From the NCBI RefSeq assembly GCF_921293095.1, contig NC_060248.1:137404972-137468971 (forward strand): a stretch of 64,000 bases of DNA, written 5' to 3'. The translations under genes were made by a program, and so were the position numbers. Numbering within the stretch: position 1 is the stretch's first letter; each line of letters starts with the position of its first letter. Positions 59,429-64,000 of this stretch are shown in pieces. This DNA is from Ischnura elegans. Its lineage: Eukaryota; Arthropoda; Insecta; Odonata; Coenagrionidae. Below the pieces are notes generated by a model, which was not told where the DNA came from, made no database searches, and worked only from the letters and a program-made list of their open reading frames with translations.

Positions 59429-60222
59429 TTGTGAGCGTCCTTGCCGAAGCGCCAGTGGTACCAGCAGACATTCGGGTCGCGAGGGCCTGGTGACATAGGG
59501 CGTGAGGCACTTTTTCGGGAGCGGGAACGGGATCTGTGACGGCGATAATGAGGGTGCCCCGAGACGGAGAGTGCGCCTACCTGCCGGGTGAGCTCGTCCA
59601 TTCTGGCGATGAGGGAGGCCATTATCTGCGAACAGCCTGCGGCACAGGTTTGAGAGGTGGGGGCAACTTCACTTACACTGAGGGAAGGGGGAGCCGTTGC
59701 ACGGGGGACCACTTCGTTTATGCGGTCCGCTAAGGACCCAAGGGCGTTGAGGTCTGGGGCATCGTGAGCCGCTAAAATAGCGTGCAAATGGCTCGGTAGA
59801 CGTGAAAGCCACAGCGATGTTAGGAAATCGTCCGTGACGGAGTTACCCGCTAAATCCCGCAAATGTCTCAAAAACTGGGATGGTTTCCTATCCCCCATCT
59901 CCTCATGCTCCAAGAGGAGTTTTAATTTATGCTCCTGCGATGCGGAGAGTCTTTTAATTAATTCACTTTTTAAAGTATTGTACTTATCAGAGGTCGGAGG
60001 GCACGATATAATGTCTTTTACCTCCTGCGCGTAGCGGTGATCTAGCTGCGAAACCACGAACCAAAATTTGGTTTCGTCCTCCTTGACACCAGCAAGATAA
60101 AATTGTCCTTCTAGCTGGGAAAACCATAGAGAAGGCTCCTCCGGCCAAAATGGTGGTGCTCGAACGGCGATGCGGTCCGCGCCGGGTTGCGATGCTGGTG
60201 GATCGGGCATCTTCACAAACAC
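59377..60222 (-). CDS. Gypsy II gag
   Basis: 281 residues. 'FWPEEPSLWFSQLEGQFYLA' at the N-terminus and 'HEEMGDRKPSQFLRHLRDLA' are typical of insect Ty3/gypsy Gag. The C-terminus has an Arg/Ser-rich stretch and a zinc-finger-like 'CWYHWRFGKDAHKC'. It forms the particle core. The frame ends at 59,377, inside the overlapping protease frame. A programmed -1 shift or a mutation could explain this; I cannot tell which. Confidence 0.85.
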   Translation of the reverse strand: MFVKMPDPPASQPGADRIAVRAPPFWPEEPSLWFSQLEGQFYLAGVKEDETKFWFVVSQLDHRYAQEVKDIISCPPTSDKYNTLKSELIKRLSASQEHKLKLLLEHEEMGDRKPSQFLRHLRDLAGNSVTDDFLTSLWLSRLPSHLHAILAAHDAPDLNALGSLADRINEVVPRATAPPSLSVSEVAPTSQTCAAGCSQIMASLIARMDELTRQVGALSVSGHPHYRRHRSRSRSRKSASRPMSPGPRDPNVCWYHWRFGKDAHKCIPPCSYTPENIPGRL

Positions 60223-60422
60223 AATATAATAAACACAAAATAAGGAAAACTATTTACACACGCACATAGCACAGGATCACAATAAAAATATCAACTTAGA
60301 GACTTGATGGCCAAGGATTCGCGCGATGTCGGCGGCATGGCTAACGGAACTCGGCGTGGTCGCGCACGTGGTTCGAAAAAAGTTTTTTTTTCGAGAAAAT
60401 AATTCGCGCCGGGGGTCACCAT

Positions 60423-60709
60423 TAAAGGGAAAGGTTAGTGTTGGTATATTAACCTCGCCTCAATCAACACACTAAAGTATTTGCGACCACGTTTATTGCG
60501 ATGGTAAGCGATACACTTGTTTAATGTCTCTCACGCGAGATAGTCCTTCTCTATTGCCCTCTCGTAAGCGTCTCTCTCTCGCGGCGCCTTGCTGGCGCTA
60601 TGTTCTGCGTACCCTGGCGGCAGCGGCAGGGACCTCAGGGTCCCAGGGCAATGACCTCAACCAGGTGCTGACCTTGGTGACGGCGCTCGTAATGAAGGGC
60701 TCCACCACA
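60423..60709 (-). repeat. 5' LTR of gypsy element II
   Basis: 287 bp. It drives minus-strand transcription and is followed in minus sense by the primer-binding site. Confidence 0.93.
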
Positions 60710-61986
60710 CACTGATATATTCCTCAAACATTAATGCCCATAGTTAGATGACATCAAAACATAACCACTTCATGATTTAGAGACAAATACTATTCACGAA
60801 ATAATGTAAAAGGCCAATTAATAACGGGATTAAGATGTTCATCAAAAATGTTAACCCAAACGTTATGAAACCAAAATAACTCCCATTGCTTTAATTTACG
60901 TCAAATCAGCGTTCTAGTTGAAATATAGCAAGAAAAGTTTACCTTTTTATTATTCACTATTGAATTTTTACCCCACAATGATGAAAAAAGGATAAATGCC
61001 TCGTAAGCAAAATGTTCATCAGAAATGTTACCCCAAGTTCACATCGAATATTTACACTGATACATTCCTCTAACATGATTTCCCATAGTAAGATGACATC
61101 AAAACCAAACCACTTTATCATTTTGAGACATATTCTAGTCATTAAATTATGTAAAAGGCCTATTAATACCGACATTTAGATGTACACCAAAAATGTTAAC
61201 GCAAACTTTATGAAACCAAAGTAACTCACATTGCTTTAATTTACATCAAATCAGCGTTATGGTTGTATAATAACACGATATGTTTACCTATTCATTATTC
61301 ACTATTGAATTTTTAGTCCACAACAATGAAAATAGAGATAAATGCCTCGTAAGCAAAATGTTCATCAGAAATGTTACCCCAAGTTCACATCGAATGTTTA
61401 CACTGGTATATTCCTCAAACATTAATGCCCATAGTTAGATGACATCAAAACATAACCACTTAATGATTTAGAGACAAATACTATTCACGAAATAATCTAA
61501 TAGGTCAAAAATACCGGCATTAAGATGTTCATCAAAAATGTTAACCCAAACGTTATGAAACCAAAATAACTCCCATTGCTTAAATTTACATCAAATCAGC
61601 GTTCTAGTTGAAATATAACAATAAGCGTTTACCTATTTATTATTCACTATTGAATTTTTACCCCACAATGATGAAAATGGGGATAAATGCCTCGTAAGCA
61701 AAATGTTCATCAGAAATGTTACCCCAAGTTCACATCAAATATTTACACTGAAATGTTGCTCAAACATGTTTGCCCATAGTTAGATGGCATCAAAACCAAA
61801 CCACTTTATCATTACTGGACATATTCTAGTCACCAAATAATGTTAAAGGCTAATTAATACCGGCATTAAGATGTTCACCAAAAATGTTAACCCAAACGTT
61901 ATGAAACCAAAATCACTCCCGGGGCCTAATTGTGCATCAAATAATAATATAATAACGGTTTCCAATTGATTTGTACTTTTCTATGC

Positions 61987-62640
61987 GCCTCGAGCCTTAA
62001 AATTCGCCTTTGTTTACATTTTCAAATAATATTCCGCTTTCGGCCATCTTGAATTTAGATGTACATCCACATGTATACCAAGGATACCAACATGGCCACC
62101 TATAATACAGGCCGGAACATGCAATTTGGCGACAGCGCTTTACGTGACGTCAGGGGTGCTACTCTGCACATCGCCTGGGGTGCGGTGGATCGGCCTCTCA
62201 GCTGTTGACGTTAATACGGTTGGACCTCCGTTCACCTTCCCTAAAGTTAAGCTAAAAATTACGGTAGGGTTGAGTTATTAGAGTAGTTATATTTCGTATT
62301 TTAACAGCTATTTATTAAAAGTAATCGTGAGAACTAATAACAAGCCAAGGGATACGAGAGATTATTCACGGAAATATATTTAAGTACTGCGATCGACGTC
62401 CCAGAAGTTCAGACCAAGAAGGAAATACCGTTTAGTTTACTACTTAACCCATTGGTTGTTAATATGGAAGAACACCCTATAAAATTTATTGACTTAGAAA
62501 TAAAGAGCGGCTTTTAAATAAACATCATTTCACCTCCCTGCATAACCTAAAAAATTAACATGTTAAAAAGTAATTCGTTATTTTCTAGCACCTTTCGTCG
62601 CGGTATTTCAGGAGAGAAAAATAATTTATGAAGTTCAACA
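61987..62640. other. Flank beyond foldback B, no gene seen
   Basis: Unique-looking sequence, GC-richer at 62,040-62,240 and AT-rich after that. It contains no supported exon. Confidence 0.35.
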
Positions 62641-62643
62641 ACA

Positions 62644-62649
62644 TTTATT
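62644..62649 (-). terminator. Poly(A) signal AATAAA
   Basis: AATAAA on the minus strand about 65 bp past the stop codon of the exon at 62,714-62,898, a normal position for the end of a short 3' UTR. Confidence 0.6.
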
Positions 62650-62713
62650 TAAACTAAAAATCAGATATATACATTTTCCGGTAAACATTTCATATTGAAG
62701 AGGTCAAACAACC

Positions 62714-62898
62714 TCACAATGTCACAAGACATGGCCATAAAAGCATAAATATTACTCCAGAAAGTGGAATAAATAAAAGCTGCCACAGGTTCTTAATTTC
62801 AATTTCAGCTGGAAACAACCTCCATAGATCTTGCCATTTGAAGTTCACCGATGAACCGTCACCAGCAACAGCTATCAGTTTCACAGGCACCACATTAC
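62714..62898 (-). CDS. Terminal exon of an unidentified host membrane-protein gene
   Basis: Follows a clear acceptor ('ttttttttccatcag' in minus sense). It encodes about 61 residues, 'NVVPVKLIAVAGDGSSVNFK' and on to a hydrophobic C-terminal segment (LLFIPLSGVIFMLLWPCLVTL), then a stop. The end looks like a single membrane anchor. The open frame continues upstream to 62,977, but those residues are intronic. Upstream exons would lie at higher coordinates, beyond the window or unrecognised within it. I do not recognise the family. Confidence 0.6.
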
Positions 62899-63189
62899 CT
62901 GATGGAAAAAAATGATCAGTACAAATGTTAGGGCTAATTAGAAAACTATGTGATATAAAAAAAACTAGTCTTAGCATTATATAAATTGGACAACGTTTAA
63001 AAAATATGAAGCCACAAGGAAGATAAACGACTAATAATATTAACGACTTCCGAATTGGAAAAATATCTCAACAAATAACATTATACTAACATTTAACTCA
63101 ATACTTATTAAAAGAAAATCAAATTTTACGAACGAGAGGAAATTATTGAATTAATCTCGATAATGGTAGCCACAACAGGTTCTTCATAA

Positions 63190-64000
63190 TTGATTATATG
63201 GCCAAATTTTCAAGGTTCACTAACAAACGTTCACTCAAAAGGGAGTTTTAGCTGCAGAGAAAATTATTATATTGTTCTAAATACTACATACATATATGTA
63301 ATTTCACTCAGCACTCATGGATTTTCCAATATACCTACTGTATTGGAAGGCGGCTAGACGTCAATTTACTAAGTATTTTCAATATGAAAACTTATATAGT
63401 CATTTCCTCAGAAGTTCTTTCATGTTCCACTAATTCATACAATATTCGTTCATTTCATCTTTAATTATTTCCACAGATTTTCATGCTTCACTGATCACAA
63501 TAAGGAGTTTTACCTGCAAGAGAAAGATGGATTAGTTCAAAAATACCACGTATAGATATATCACTCAGTACCCTTGGATTTTCAATATACCTAGAATATT
63601 GTAAGGCGGATAATTATCAATTAAGGTGCCCTTATCGATAAGAGAACAAATATTGACATTTCATCAATGTTCTTTCATGTTCCACCGATTCATAAAATAT
63701 TTGTTGATCTCATTTCCAAGATTTACATCTACTTATGTTCACAGGTTTTCATAGTTCACTGATCACAACAAGAAGTTCTACCTGCAAGGGAAAGATGAAT
63801 TAGTTCAAAATACCACTTATATATTCCGTATCACTTAGTAGCAATTGATTTTCCAATGTACCTTCAGTAGTAGAAGGCGGCCAGATGTCAAATTAGCATG
63901 TATTTCGGAAATAATGATAAATATTATCATTTCATCAGCAGTCTTTTCCTGTTCCACTGATTCATACAATATTTCCTGATTTCATTTCTTAGAAGTACAA
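63190..64000. repeat. Three-copy ~265-bp tandem repeat, probably intronic
   Basis: 'gattttccaatatacct' or a close variant occurs at about 63,320, 63,579 and 63,850. 'gttcactgatcacaa' or a variant occurs at 63,211, 63,484 and 63,751. The spacing is 260-273 bp. In minus sense each unit has a pyrimidine tract ending in GCAG, similar to a splice acceptor. Confidence 0.7.

Larger units (their letters stand above)
55493..60709 (-). mobile_element. Ty3/gypsy LTR retrotransposon II (5.2 kb)
   Basis: Two 287-bp LTRs (55,493-55,779 and 60,423-60,709) show one difference by eye (a T/C at about 55,751 and 60,681). CACT (or ACACT, depending on where the end is set) is duplicated at the borders, and the array B monomer is continuous across them. 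In minus sense the 5' LTR is followed by TGGTGACCCCCGGC, a typical primer-binding site, and a G-rich polypurine tract (aggggggtgat) precedes the 3' LTR. The order is gag, protease, RT, RNase H, integrase, with no env. The coding region has frame breaks and an inserted element in the integrase. Confidence 0.95.
53020..61925 (-). repeat. Right arm of foldback B: inverted ~345-bp monomer array (interrupted by an LTR element)
   Basis: The reverse complement of the left-arm monomer. 'tttacctatttattattcac' or a variant lies at about 53,380, 53,727, 54,030, 54,377, 54,680, 55,027 and 55,368. After the LTR element it recurs at about 60,939, 61,281 and 61,628. Most units are about 345 bp, with a ~303-bp variant that creates a 650-bp dimer repeated nearly exactly (53,690-54,340 and 54,340-54,990). 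The recurring 77-residue frames (53,730-53,963 and similar) are read-through of the satellite and not genes. Confidence 0.88.
25017..61986. mobile_element. Giant foldback element B (arms of ~345-bp monomers; interior with Ulp1-like protease)
   Basis: The left tip (25,017-25,079, GCATAGAAAAGTAC through GGCC) and the reverse complement of the right tip (61,986 to about 61,920) match almost base for base over about 70 bp. Inward, both arms are tandem arrays of the same monomer in opposite orientation: plus from 38,349 to about 45,450, minus from about 53,020 to 61,925. The ~7.5-kb interior carries a spliced protease gene and secondary insertions. Without foldback A and the two LTR elements, B is about 13.5 kb. 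Ten-base flanks (GGCTACAGCT left, GCCTCGAGCC right) match at 6 of 10 positions, so a degenerate target duplication is possible but unproven. Foldback arms built from tandem repeats are known in FB/NOF and in Phantom-type Mutator elements. No transposase was recognised. Confidence 0.75.

Noticed and set aside
25007..61996. Clear target duplication for foldback B
   Set aside because: The flanking decamers match at only 6 of 10 positions, so this is not counted as evidence for B's ends.

Overview
The window is nuclear DNA of an arthropod, most likely an insect. It has no bacterial-style gene packing, it has spliceosomal introns, and almost all coding sequence belongs to eukaryotic transposable elements: Jockey-clade non-LTR elements with PRE_C2HC/zinc-knuckle Gag proteins, two Ty3/gypsy LTR elements, two Penelope-like elements with GIY-YIG nuclease modules, Tigger/pogo-like and hAT-like DNA elements, and foldback-type elements. 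I cannot name the species. Only one exon looks like an ordinary host gene (62,714-62,898, minus strand).

Layout. 1-2,170: diverged tandem repeats and AT-rich DNA. 2,179-3,819: a lone Jockey ORF1 (minus). About 4,260-10,850: a second Jockey element (minus), frameshifted in ORF1 and split in ORF2 by a 1,544-bp long-TIR DNA element with TA target duplication. 11,192-15,542: a third Jockey element (plus) with both ORFs open and a pentanucleotide tail. 15,550-17,100: 62-bp tandem monomers, a 5' fragment of another non-LTR element, simple and dispersed repeats. 18,080-20,700: two different Penelope-like elements abutting in opposite orientation. 22,255-22,844: a two-exon DUF4806-like gene fragment.

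The most interesting part is 25,017-61,986. It reads as one giant foldback element (B) whose inverted arms are arrays of a ~345-bp monomer. Near its left tip a second foldback element (A, 25,090-38,338; arms made of a ~540-bp monomer) has inserted with a 10-bp target duplication, CCCGAGAGTG. The matching position in B's right arm is uninterrupted, which shows the order of events. Two Ty3/gypsy elements (38,856-43,885 and 55,493-60,709) later landed in B's arms. B's interior (about 45,450-53,020) carries a spliced Ulp1/SENP-like (C48) cysteine protease gene with the catalytic His, Asp, Gln and Cys all present, plus Tigger-like insertions and an old non-LTR remnant. Foldback architecture plus a 9-10 bp duplication fits the Mutator/FB-NOF/Phantom group of DNA transposons, but I found no transposase.

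62,000-64,000 leaves the element and enters a host-gene neighbourhood: a terminal exon with a poly(A) signal and, upstream of it, a three-copy ~265-bp tandem repeat that is probably intronic.
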